Source of the DNA: Galactobacter sp052108535
GTDB taxonomy: Bacteria > Actinomycetota > Actinomycetes > Actinomycetales > Micrococcaceae
Assembly: GCA_052108535.1 (NCBI GenBank)
Contig: JBQDZM010000030.1
Coordinates: forward strand, 1 to 34,922
Length of the DNA stretch: 34,922 nucleotides
Direction of reading: 5' to 3'
The notes under the pieces were generated by a model that searched no databases, had not been told where the DNA came from, and was given only the letters and a program-made list of their open reading frames with translations. Both the position numbers and the translations under genes were made by a program. Shown here piece by piece: positions 8,120 through 15,186 of the stretch (position 1 is its first letter; each line of letters begins with the position of its first letter).

Positions 8120-8126
8120 CTAGGAC

Positions 8127-9563
8127 ATGAAGCCTTCTGTGCAGCCCACCACACCTACCGACCGCGTCCGGCTGGACCCCGTCGGGGCAGCGGCACGCAC
8201 TCCGTCGGAAGTCGTGGAGCACCTCCGCTCCCACACCCGGACTCGGTTGGCGCACTCCAAACGGTTCCGCACGAACCAGTTGGAGGCCTTCGATCGGATG
8301 CTCACGCAGCATCGCCAGGAGCTGCTGGACGCTCTTCAGGAGGACCTCGGCAAGTCGTCCACAGAGGCCCAGCTGACCGAGCTGGCGATGGTCGGGAACG
8401 AGGTGGATCACGCCAGACGTCACCTGGATGACTGGATGCACACTCGCTCCATCCCTACGCCGTTCGCGCTCTCCCCGGCCACCGCAACGGTGTCGCCCAG
8501 GCCGTTGGGCCTCGTCCTGATCATCGCGCCGTGGAATTACCCGGTGAACCTCACCCTGCTCCCGCTCGTGGATGCGATCGCGGCGGGCAATTCCGTGGTG
8601 CTCAAGCCTTCGGAACTGGCACCCGCCACGGCGCAGCTCCTGGAGAAGATCATTCCGCAGCACCTGGACCACAGGGCCGTGGCGGTGGTCAACGGTGGCG
8701 CGGAGGTCAACACCGAACTGTTGGGGCACAAGTTTGACCACATCCTCTACACCGGCGGTGAACGCGTAGGCCGGATCGTCTACGAGGCAGCTGCCAAACA
8801 ATTGACCCCGGTGACGTTGGAACTGGGTGGGAAATGCCCGGCCGTCGTGGCCGACGGCGATCCCATGGGGATCGCGCGCAGGATCGCCTACGGGAAGTTC
8901 GCCAATGCCGGTCAGACGTGCGTGGCGCCCGACTACGTTCTGGCCGTGGGACCTACGGCCAAGAAGTTGGAACGTGCCCTCCCCAAGGTGATCGAGGAGT
9001 TCTATGGTGCTGACCCGCAGCAATCCAAGGACTATGGGCGCATCATTAACGTATCCCACGTCCGTCGCCTCGAGGCGCTGATGGGCTCGGGAAGGGTGCT
9101 CGCGGGTGGGCAGGTGGATGAAGGGCAACGCTATGTGGCCCCCACCGTCCTGGCAGACGTGACCGGGGAGGACCCGGTGATGCAGGAGGAGATCTTCGGT
9201 CCGATCCTGCCGGTCATCGCGATGCCGAGCGTGGACGATGCGCTGCGGTTCATCGGTGAGCGCCCCGACCCGCTGGCCGCGTACATCTTCTCCGAACGTG
9301 GGCACACCGTCCGCGCTTTCGAGGACGGCGTCCGAGCCGGTGCCGTCGGGGTGAACCAGACGATCTTGCATCTGGCCGTCCCGGAACTCCCCTTCGGCGG
9401 AGTGGGTGCCTCCGGCATCGGGGCATATCACGGGCGGGCCGGCTTCCAGACGTTCTCCCAGTCTCGCCCCACTCTGTCCAAGAACATCCGACTGGATACC
9501 CTCAAGGCTCTCTACCCTCCCTACGGGGCGGCGAAGTCCGCGCTCTTGCGCAAGCTGGTCTGA
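8127..9563 (+). CDS. aldehyde dehydrogenase (class 3-like)
   Basis: This 478-residue NAD(P)+-dependent aldehyde dehydrogenase resembles the ALDH3/fatty-aldehyde group. The nucleotide-binding segment APWNYPVNLTLLPL is followed by VVLKPSE. The catalytic Glu is Glu232 in LELGGK and the nucleophile is Cys265 in NAGQTCVAPDY. The C-terminal part contains LPFGGVGASGIGAYHG, the substrate-channel region shared by this class. It should oxidise an aldehyde to its acid in the cytosol; medium- or long-chain or aromatic aldehydes are common for the class, but the substrate is unproven. The following gene is 342 bp away, so it is probably monocistronic, ending near the 9672-9730 hairpin. Confidence 0.94.
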   Translation: MKPSVQPTTPTDRVRLDPVGAAARTPSEVVEHLRSHTRTRLAHSKRFRTNQLEAFDRMLTQHRQELLDALQEDLGKSSTEAQLTELAMVGNEVDHARRHLDDWMHTRSIPTPFALSPATATVSPRPLGLVLIIAPWNYPVNLTLLPLVDAIAAGNSVVLKPSELAPATAQLLEKIIPQHLDHRAVAVVNGGAEVNTELLGHKFDHILYTGGERVGRIVYEAAAKQLTPVTLELGGKCPAVVADGDPMGIARRIAYGKFANAGQTCVAPDYVLAVGPTAKKLERALPKVIEEFYGADPQQSKDYGRIINVSHVRRLEALMGSGRVLAGGQVDEGQRYVAPTVLADVTGEDPVMQEEIFGPILPVIAMPSVDDALRFIGERPDPLAAYIFSERGHTVRAFEDGVRAGAVGVNQTILHLAVPELPFGGVGASGIGAYHGRAGFQTFSQSRPTLSKNIRLDTLKALYPPYGAAKSALLRKLV

Positions 9564-9665
9564 CCCGTCGCCCGGGCACTCAGCTGGTCTCCCGCACGGC
9601 TCCCAACGCGACCCCGCCTGACCTGACCCCGTCGCCCAGCTGTTCTCTGGTCCGCCCCGCCTCCT

Positions 9666-9695
9666 AATGCAGGCGCAGATTCCAATGCAGGCGCA
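9666..9695. repeat. 12-mer direct repeat overlapping the palindrome
   Basis: AATGCAGGCGCA occurs at 9666-9677 and 9684-9695 (18-bp period). A third, inverted copy (TGCGCCTGCATT) lies at 9707-9718. The extra upstream copy could pair with the right arm to form an alternative shorter hairpin. Confidence 0.6.
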
Positions 9696-9730
9696 AACGG
9701 GGCGTCTGCGCCTGCATTGGAATCCGCGCC
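9672..9730. repeat. long near-perfect inverted repeat (24-bp arms)
   Basis: Arms at 9672-9695 and 9707-9730 are reverse complements with a single mismatch (9677 against 9725), around an 11-nt centre that can itself form ACG-GGG-CGT. In RNA this is a stem of about 24-27 bp. It lies about 110 nt after the aldehyde dehydrogenase stop and 175 nt before the FMN reductase, with no T-run. It could be a factor-assisted terminator, an mRNA-stabilising hairpin or a dispersed palindromic repeat. Confidence 0.75.
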
Positions 9731-9905
9731 GACGTGAGGGACTGCTCCTCGGGCGAGATGAGGGGACGGAGCGCCACGAGGGGACGCCGGCGTCATATGA
9801 CGTGAATGCACGACGTCGTGTGACGGACCGGGCTGCGCCCGTCACCTGCGCGGTGGCAGGGTTGGGAGCCAGATCCCGTGCAGGCCCAAGAAAGGTTCCC
9901 GTCGC

Positions 9906-10484
9906 ATGAGCACCACCGTCCTCACCCTGGTCGGCTCCATCCGCAAGGACTCAACCAACCTCAAGCTGGCGCAGGCGCTCGCCGAACTGGCGCCTGAAGA
10001 GATCGAGGTGAAGATCGTGGCCGGCCAGGACCTTGCACAGCTCCCCTTCTACGACGAGGACATCGAGAACAACGGCGTCGTCCCGCAGGAAGTCGTTGAC
10101 CTGCGCGAGGCCGCGAAGGCCGCAGACGCGCTGCTCATCGTCTCTCCCGAATACAACGCCACCCTGCCTGCCGTGGTGAAGAACGCCGTGGACTGGCTTT
10201 CCCGACCCTTCGGTGCTGGGGCCCTGAAGGGGCTTCCGGCAGCCGTGGTGGGCACCTCGATGGGACAGTACGGTGGCGTTTGGGCTCATGATCATGGTCG
10301 GCTCGCCCTCAAGATCGCCGGGGCAGAGGTCGTTGACCAGCCCCGGTTGGAGCTGGGCCACGTGCACAAACGGTTCGCGCAGCAGCACCCCAAGGACGAT
10401 GCCGAGGTCCGTGAATCCGGTCTCGGCGTGCTCAAGGCGTTGGCGACAGCCGCCCGGGTAGCCAAGGTGGCAGTGGCCGGCTGA
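9906..10484 (+). CDS. NAD(P)H-dependent FMN reductase
   Basis: The 192-residue flavodoxin-like protein carries the two family signatures. LVGSIRKDSTN near the N-terminus is the phosphate loop for FMN, and SPEYNATLPAVVKNAVDW at about residues 79-96 contains the SPEYN segment that contacts the flavin. GTSMGQYGGVWA completes the FMN site. The family reduces FMN, azo dyes, quinones or chromate with NAD(P)H in the cytosol; the physiological acceptor is not predictable. AAAGG lies upstream of ATG 9906 with slightly long spacing. It converges with the amidase gene. The 104 bp after its stop shows no clear hairpin with a T-run. Confidence 0.92.
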   Translation: MSTTVLTLVGSIRKDSTNLKLAQALAELAPEEIEVKIVAGQDLAQLPFYDEDIENNGVVPQEVVDLREAAKAADALLIVSPEYNATLPAVVKNAVDWLSRPFGAGALKGLPAAVVGTSMGQYGGVWAHDHGRLALKIAGAEVVDQPRLELGHVHKRFAQQHPKDDAEVRESGLGVLKALATAARVAKVAVAG

Positions 10485-10588
10485 ACGCGGACCCTCGCCG
10501 GGGAACGGGCTGGTCTAGTGACGTCGGATCGGGCCAGTGACGGCGGATGGGGTCGCTCGCTTGTCCAGCCAGTCCGTGGCTCAGGGCG

Positions 10589-12112
10589 TCAGGCCGCTGC
10601 GCGCTGCAGCAGCGCGGCAAGACGGAGCAACTGCACCTCGGACCCTGAGCGTCCGATCATTTGCACTGACATCGAATAACCATCGGGTGTCCACAGCACC
10701 GGGACCGTGATGGAGGGAAGCCCGGACACGTTCACCATGGACGTGTAGGGCGTGTACCTGCATTGCAGTTCGTAGTCGTTCTCGGCGTCGCCGTGGAAGT
10801 AGTAGCCGATCGGTCGAGGCGTCTGGGCCATCGCGGGGGTCAGCAGGATGTCGTACCTGCCCCACGCCTGCCGGAAACCGGCCGCGATCCGCGTCAGTTC
10901 TGTTGCGGCGGCGCGCTGAGTATCGGCGCCGCGATGCGTGGCCTCATGGCGGAACGCCCGCGCCAGGGCGCCCATCCGGGACACGGCTTCGTCGCTCATC
11001 TGGGCGTCAGCCAAACCGGCCGTCCAGACGGCTCGGAAGGCATCGGGGTACCCCGGGTCGGGAACCCAGGAGGATTCCTCGACGTGTGCTCCGAGTTCTC
11101 CGGCCAGGTGCACCCCACGGTCATAGGCCGCGCGGGCCTCGGGGGAGAGCGCTGGGTGAATCCAGGTGTCGAACGGGCCCGCGGTGGTCACGCCGACCTT
11201 AAGCCCATCGAAAGCGTCCCCTGCCGTGAGGGCCTGCTGGACGGCGTCCAACGCGGGGGTGTTGGAGGGTGCGTCGGCGTCGAAGCGCAGCCCGTCCAGG
11301 AGGAGGGCGGCGTCCGCCGCATCCCTTCCCAATGGTCCGGTGGTCGCCAGGCGAGGCGCTCCCCAGCGGTCGGTCGTGTGGGCGGAGCCGTCCGCTCCGA
11401 GCAGGTCTTCCGGGAGCGTGCCCAGGCCGGTTTTCAAACCGACAAGGCCACATGCGGATGCGGGTATACGTACGGATCCGCCACCATCATTGCCGGGGGA
11501 GAAGGGCAGCATGCCCGCCGTCACGGCCGCTGCGGCACCCCCACTGGAGCCTCCTGGACTGGTTTTCGGGTCGAGCGGATTGCGAGCAGGCGGATGTATG
11601 CGATTCTCGGAATATGTGCTTAGGCCGAACTCCGGCACCGCCGTCTTACCGATCACATTCGCCCCAGCGGCCCGCAGTCGCGCCGCGATCGGAGCGTCCT
11701 GACGAGAGACCACGTGCGGAACCGCGGCAGTCCCATAGGTCGTGACGAAACCCTTCACCTCGACCAGATCCTTGAACGCGGTCGGCAACCCGGTCAGGGC
11801 GGGCACCTGCTCCAGGGTTCCGTCGGCCCGAGCCGCCTGCAAGAGCTCATCCGCATGGGCTGCCCGCTCCAACGCACCTTCCGGATCCAGGGCCACGAAG
11901 GAGCCAAGCTCCGGATTGCGCTCCTCGATCCGGTCAAGGCAGCGCTGGGTCAGATCCACCGAGGTGGTCTCGCCTGCGCGCAGCGCCGTGCGCAAGGCGA
12001 CGGCGGAGTCCAGGCCGCCATCCACCCGTCGGGCATGGCCAGGACGGGTTGTGTCAGGGTTCGAAAGCGAAGCGTTCCGAGCCTCTGGGCGGTTTACATC
12101 TGCACTATCCAT
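10589..12112 (-). CDS. amidase (amidase signature family)
   Basis: This 507-residue enzyme contains the Ser-cisSer-Lys triad of the amidase signature family. Lys114 lies in AFKDLVE, cis-Ser189 in SPGGSSGG and nucleophile Ser213 in DGGGSVRIPAS, with the family glycine spacing. It hydrolyses a carbon-nitrogen amide bond; the sequence does not separate a free-amide amidase from carbamate, peptide or acyl-amino-acid hydrolases. It is not GatA by context, because gatB and gatC are absent. The C-terminal half (GYYFHGDAENDYELQCRYTP) forms the variable substrate pocket. A weak AGGA lies about 11 nt upstream of ATG. It diverges from the rhodanese gene across 158 bp. Confidence 0.9.
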   Translation of the reverse strand: MDSADVNRPEARNASLSNPDTTRPGHARRVDGGLDSAVALRTALRAGETTSVDLTQRCLDRIEERNPELGSFVALDPEGALERAAHADELLQAARADGTLEQVPALTGLPTAFKDLVEVKGFVTTYGTAAVPHVVSRQDAPIAARLRAAGANVIGKTAVPEFGLSTYSENRIHPPARNPLDPKTSPGGSSGGAAAAVTAGMLPFSPGNDGGGSVRIPASACGLVGLKTGLGTLPEDLLGADGSAHTTDRWGAPRLATTGPLGRDAADAALLLDGLRFDADAPSNTPALDAVQQALTAGDAFDGLKVGVTTAGPFDTWIHPALSPEARAAYDRGVHLAGELGAHVEESSWVPDPGYPDAFRAVWTAGLADAQMSDEAVSRMGALARAFRHEATHRGADTQRAAATELTRIAAGFRQAWGRYDILLTPAMAQTPRPIGYYFHGDAENDYELQCRYTPYTSMVNVSGLPSITVPVLWTPDGYSMSVQMIGRSGSEVQLLRLAALLQRAAA

Positions 12113-12270
12113 GCGACTTATCCTGGCATCCGGCGGCTCGCCGCGCCCACGGGCTCGCGTCTCATGCGGTCACCGGCTTATGGTGGATCGCGCGGCCGGA
12201 ACCAGGCCGCACCGAACACATCATGTATCCCGGGCTGCGCACCGGGGGCAAAAAGGACTCAGGAGAAGCC

Positions 12271-12597
12271 ATGAGCGACATCGAGACCGTCAGCGTGGAC
12301 GGAATCCCCGAGGCCGGCTTCGTGCTGGACGTGCGTGAGGACTACGAGTTCCAGGCCGGTCACGTTCCCGGCGCAACGCACATCCCCATGGCGGACCTCC
12401 CGGACCGTTTCGAGGAGCTGGATCCCGACGAGGACGTCTACGTCATCTGCCGTACCGGTGGCCGTAGCGCCCAGGCCAGCCTGTGGCTCACGGCCCAGGG
12501 CTACACCGCCATCAACGTGGCAGGTGGGTCCGGGGCCTGGATCGACGCGGGCAAGGAGATCGTCTCCGAGAACGGCGAGACTCCGGTGATCAAGTGA
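12271..12597 (+). CDS. rhodanese-like domain protein (single domain)
   Basis: The 108-residue protein is one rhodanese domain. The loop VICRTGGRSAQAS contains the persulfide-forming Cys60 and a six-residue active-site loop typical of thiosulfate sulfurtransferases. VLDVREDYEFQAGHVPGA is the N-terminal CH2-type motif. It probably moves sulfane sulfur to cyanide, thiols or a carrier protein in the cytosol; no signal peptide is seen. AGGAGA at 12261-12266 supports ATG 12271. Its stop overlaps the GTG start of the prephenate dehydratase gene by 4 nt, so the two are translationally coupled. Confidence 0.93.
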   Translation: MSDIETVSVDGIPEAGFVLDVREDYEFQAGHVPGATHIPMADLPDRFEELDPDEDVYVICRTGGRSAQASLWLTAQGYTAINVAGGSGAWIDAGKEIVSENGETPVIK

Positions 12598-13529
12598 CGT
12601 ACACGTTCCTGGGGCCGGCCGGCACCTTCTGCGAGTCGGCGCTGCTGACCCTGCCCGACGCGGTCCGTGAGGAGCGAGTTCCCTCCACCTCCGTGGACAC
12701 CGCGCTCGCGGCCGTGCGCTCCGGCGAATTCGACGCAGCCATGGTGCCCATCGAGAACTCCGTCGAGGGCGGCGTCTCTGCCACCCTGGACGCGATCGCC
12801 ACCGGGGACGCCCTGCAGATCATCGCCGAGGCCGTCATTCCCGTGACGTTCCAGCTCGTCGCGCGGGACGGCGTCACAACGTTGGACCAGGTTCGCACCA
12901 TCTCCACGCACTCACACGCCTGGGCGCAGTGCCGAGGCTGGGCCGAGAAGACCATGCCCGGCGTCGAGTTCATGCCGGCTTCCTCCACGGCGGCCGGAGC
13001 CATGGGACTCCTGGAGGCCGACTGCGGTTACGACGCTGCGCTGTGCAACCCGCTCGCCGCCGAACTCACCGGGTTGAACGTCCTGGCAGAAGGCGTGGAA
13101 GACCATGCCGGAGCGGTGACCCGTTTCGTCCTGGTGCGCAAACCGGGCAAACTCCCGGCCCCCACCGGATCGGACAAGTCCACCGTGGTCATCACGCCGA
13201 CAGTGGACCACCCGGGTGGCCTACGGGAGCTGCTGGACCAGTTCGCCACGCGCGGGGTGAACCTGACGCGGATCGAGTCCCGCCCCACCGGGAACAGCCT
13301 GGGGCAATATTTCTTCTCCATGGATCTGGAAGGCCATCTGGCCGAGCCACGCATCGCGGACGCGCTAGCGGGTGCCCATCGCATCGCGGCAGACGTGCGC
13401 TTCCTGGGTTCCTACCCGTCCGCCACGCCGCTCTCCTCACCTGTGCCGGTGCATGCGAGTCCGGAAGCCTATGCGGCGGCTGGAGAGTGGATTCGTCGGC
13501 TCAAGCACGTGGCCTCTGGCGAACTCTGA
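12594..13529 (+). CDS. pheA: prephenate dehydratase
   Basis: The 311-residue monofunctional enzyme converts prephenate to phenylpyruvate in phenylalanine synthesis. A catalytic PDT domain spans about residues 2-185, with PIENSVEGGVSATLD and the essential TRF motif at 176-178 (AVTRFVLV). A regulatory ACT domain follows at about 197-275, with LTRIESRPT (ESRP 228-231) forming the phenylalanine feedback site. No chorismate mutase domain is present. The GTG start overlaps the rhodanese stop (GTGA), and the frame begins directly with the conserved TYTFLGPAGTF strand, which fixes the start. The gene ends about 30 bp before a damaged, repeat-bearing intergenic region, so its terminator cannot be judged. 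Confidence 0.96.
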   Translation: MTYTFLGPAGTFCESALLTLPDAVREERVPSTSVDTALAAVRSGEFDAAMVPIENSVEGGVSATLDAIATGDALQIIAEAVIPVTFQLVARDGVTTLDQVRTISTHSHAWAQCRGWAEKTMPGVEFMPASSTAAGAMGLLEADCGYDAALCNPLAAELTGLNVLAEGVEDHAGAVTRFVLVRKPGKLPAPTGSDKSTVVITPTVDHPGGLRELLDQFATRGVNLTRIESRPTGNSLGQYFFSMDLEGHLAEPRIADALAGAHRIAADVRFLGSYPSATPLSSPVPVHASPEAYAAAGEWIRRLKHVASGEL

Positions 13530-13904
13530 CCCGCGAACTCTCTCCCTCTTGACCTCTCCCCTCCGTTAGACATTCGAGCGGTGGGTTTGGGCAGGGCCGG
13601 TGGACAAAACCGCCCAACCGATGAACGGGGCGTGGGGGGGCCGTACCCCCCCCGCGGCGAACTGCGGCCGCCGGGGCCGCTGCCCGGGCCGCCGTCGGAC
13701 AGCTGCGCCGGGCGCCCGNNNNNNNNNNCCCCTCCCCCCCCCCCCCCCCCCACCACCCCCCCACCCCCCCCCCCCCCCTTACTCAACCCGGGCGGTGTTT
13801 TCTCCCCCCCCCCCCCCCAAACCCACCGCTCGAATGTCTAACGGACGTTGGGGGGGGAGAGGTTGAGGGGTTGGACCGGCTCCCCAGTGGCGCAGCCAGT
13901 GGAA
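13530..13904. other. 375-bp intergenic region with 10-N gap and poly-C tracts
   Basis: This region lies between the convergent pheA and lipid kinase genes. It contains ten N (13719-13728), long C-runs (about 13729-13778 and 13805-13818) and very GC-rich sequence on the left. The C-runs would read as G-runs on the other strand, as expected of base calls after signal loss in two-colour sequencing. Pro/Gly-rich open frames across it are artefacts. No gene is supported. Confidence 0.7.
13563..13844. repeat. 29-bp perfect inverted repeat flanking an assembly gap
   Basis: The arms at 13563-13591 and 13816-13844 are exact reverse complements. Beyond the perfect part, the right flank at about 13779-13815 looks like a degraded reverse complement of the left flank at about 13592-13625 (GGGCGGT and TTTTCTC/TTTTGTC can be aligned), with bases replaced by C. 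This suggests a fold-back or low-quality copy of the left side rather than element termini, although a real hairpin cannot be excluded. Confidence 0.7.
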
Positions 13905-14999
13905 TTAGCGGCGCAACCAGTGGAAGAAATGCAGCCGGAACTTTCCCAGGATCTTGCGTCGAACGCGCTTCACCCGGATCACAGGGGGCAGTTTCTGTAG
14001 TTCGGAGAACTGCGTGAGCTGGAGGAGTTTGGGCAGGATTCCTGCTGGATCCGTGCGGTCCTCTGGGCTAGGGACACGCACGTTCAGGGCGTGGGGCATG
14101 ATCGTGGACGTGAGTGTCACGGTGGGTCCGATGGGGTCGCCGTCTACCTCAGCCTCGAGCGGGTAGAACGGTCGCACCACGATCTCCTGACCCTCGAGGT
14201 ACTCCACCGTGGGCACACGGCGAGACGGGTGGAAGAGGGTCTTGATGGCCACCTGCGTCCAGCCGATCAAACCCCGCGGCATGATCAGGACGGCGTTCTG
14301 GATGCCATCATCCAACAGAGCGCCCGGAGCGAATTCGATACCGCCCTGGATGAAACCGGCGTTGGCCAGAAGGGCCGTGCGGACCTTCCGCGTTTCCCAC
14401 GCGGAACCGTCCACGCTGAAGCGGATCTTGTGGCGATGGTCCAGTCCCAGCATCTTAGGCGCGGCTTGGACGGCATACGCGAGGGGGCCAAGCTTGGACT
14501 TCAGGTCGTCGTCGATCCCGACCATCACCTCGGCGTCCAGGCCCATGCCGGTGGTGACGAGGCCGATGTGTTCGGTCTCGGATCCGTCCCGCAGTTCCGC
14601 CCGGATGTTCATGGCGTCGATGGTGGCCACGGTTCCGGTGACGGCCACGTTCACCGCTGACTCCAGCTCCTCGACGTTCATGCCGAGATTGCGGGCCAGG
14701 AGATTGCCGGTGCCAAGCGGGACGATGCCGATATTCACGGAGGAAGCGTGGCGCACTACGGTCTCTGCAACCACTCGAACCGTACCGTCCCCACCCGCGG
14801 CGATGATGGTGGTTGCGCCCGCTTCCAGGGCGGCCAAGGTCATTCCAGCCCCCGGATCATCCTCGGAGGTTTCCAGGATCAGCGGCTTTGCGAGGCCTGC
14901 CTGGGCGATCGCGTCCTCCAATAGGGTCTTGGTCAGGTCGGCATTGGCCTTGGAGGGGTTGATGACGAGGGCGATTCTCGACAAGGTGACGCCTTCCAT
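13905..14999 (-). CDS. diacylglycerol kinase family lipid kinase
   Basis: The 364-residue protein has the DAGK catalytic fold: RIALVINPSKA at the start, the nucleotide loop AAGGDGTVRVVAE and PLGTGNLLARNLG. These are the hallmarks of YegS/DgkB-type lipid kinases, which phosphorylate diacylglycerol or a related lipid with ATP at the membrane's inner face. The C-terminal beta-sandwich ends around DGDPIGPTVTLT. A basic tail of about 30 residues (VKRVRRKILGKFRLHF) may contact phospholipid. ATG 14999 has no Shine-Dalgarno sequence; TTG 14984, five codons in, is preceded by GGAAGG at good spacing and may be the real start. The gene diverges from serS. Confidence 0.9.
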   Translation of the reverse strand: MEGVTLSRIALVINPSKANADLTKTLLEDAIAQAGLAKPLILETSEDDPGAGMTLAALEAGATTIIAAGGDGTVRVVAETVVRHASSVNIGIVPLGTGNLLARNLGMNVEELESAVNVAVTGTVATIDAMNIRAELRDGSETEHIGLVTTGMGLDAEVMVGIDDDLKSKLGPLAYAVQAAPKMLGLDHRHKIRFSVDGSAWETRKVRTALLANAGFIQGGIEFAPGALLDDGIQNAVLIMPRGLIGWTQVAIKTLFHPSRRVPTVEYLEGQEIVVRPFYPLEAEVDGDPIGPTVTLTSTIMPHALNVRVPSPEDRTDPAGILPKLLQLTQFSELQKLPPVIRVKRVRRKILGKFRLHFFHWLRR

Positions 15000-15012
15000 G
15001 GAGGAGACAACG

Positions 15013-15035
15013 GTGGGATGCCCCCATCATCCCAC
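15013..15035. promoter_or_regulatory. 8-bp inverted repeat upstream of the lipid kinase (possible operator)
   Basis: GTGGGATG (15013-15020) and CATCCCAC (15028-15035) are perfect reverse complements separated by 7 nt. They lie 14-36 bp upstream of the lipid kinase ATG, in the region shared with serS. No regulator is identified. Confidence 0.35.
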
Positions 15036-15172
15036 GTACCTAGTGGCACACGTCGTCATGCGGTGTGTTGGCACGTCGTGCGGTACTGACGGGCCCTGGA
15101 CGCCGCTTGGTGTGCATGTGCACCGCAGGATGGTCCGCAGAGGGAGAAGAACACGGCCCCACGCGTGGACGA

Positions 15173-15178
15173 TAGACT
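15173..15178 (+). promoter_or_regulatory. candidate -10 box for serS, probably leaderless mRNA
   Basis: TAGACT ends 8 nt before the GTG start of serS. Initiation about 7 nt downstream would put the first base of the mRNA 1-2 nt before the start codon. GGAG just before GTG lies too close for a normal ribosome-binding site. Leaderless genes are common in Actinobacteria. Confidence 0.4.
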
Positions 15179-15186
15179 TTGGAGTT

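Larger units (their letters stand above)
9564..9905. other. 342-bp intergenic region between aldehyde dehydrogenase and FMN reductase
   Basis: No supportable gene was found. An 80-codon open frame here overlaps the start of the next gene, has no ribosome-binding site and reads as an Arg-rich artefact. The region holds the long inverted repeat at 9672-9730 and its direct-repeat copy; the rest shows no recognised feature. Confidence 0.6.

Noticed and set aside
7089..8123. Plus-strand 344-codon frame opposite the uracil permease
   Set aside because: His/Arg/Gln-rich, no domain, antisense to a well-supported membrane protein gene.
7833..9845. Minus-strand open frame continuing about 670 codons upstream of the uracil permease start
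   Set aside because: It runs antisense through the aldehyde dehydrogenase, reads as low-complexity Arg/His/Gly sequence, and the ribosome-binding site and homology start at 7832. It is a product of high GC content.
9667..9909. 80-codon frame before the FMN reductase gene
   Set aside because: It lies over the palindrome, overlaps the next start, has no ribosome-binding site and no recognisable sequence.
13563..13844. A MITE-like mobile element with 29-bp terminal inverted repeats
   Set aside because: No target-site duplication or transposase is seen, and the interior of the right side looks like a degraded copy of the left, which fits a fold-back artefact better.
13469..13866. Pro-rich and Gly-rich open frames spanning the poly-C tracts
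   Set aside because: They consist of translated C-runs and Ns in a low-quality region.
14209..15186. Plus-strand open frame extending serS upstream by 326 codons
   Set aside because: It is antisense to the lipid kinase. SerS homology begins exactly at GTG 15187.
15000..15186. T-box or other tRNA-sensing leader in front of serS
   Set aside because: No specifier stem, T-box sequence or leader is seen; the promoter appears to abut the start codon.
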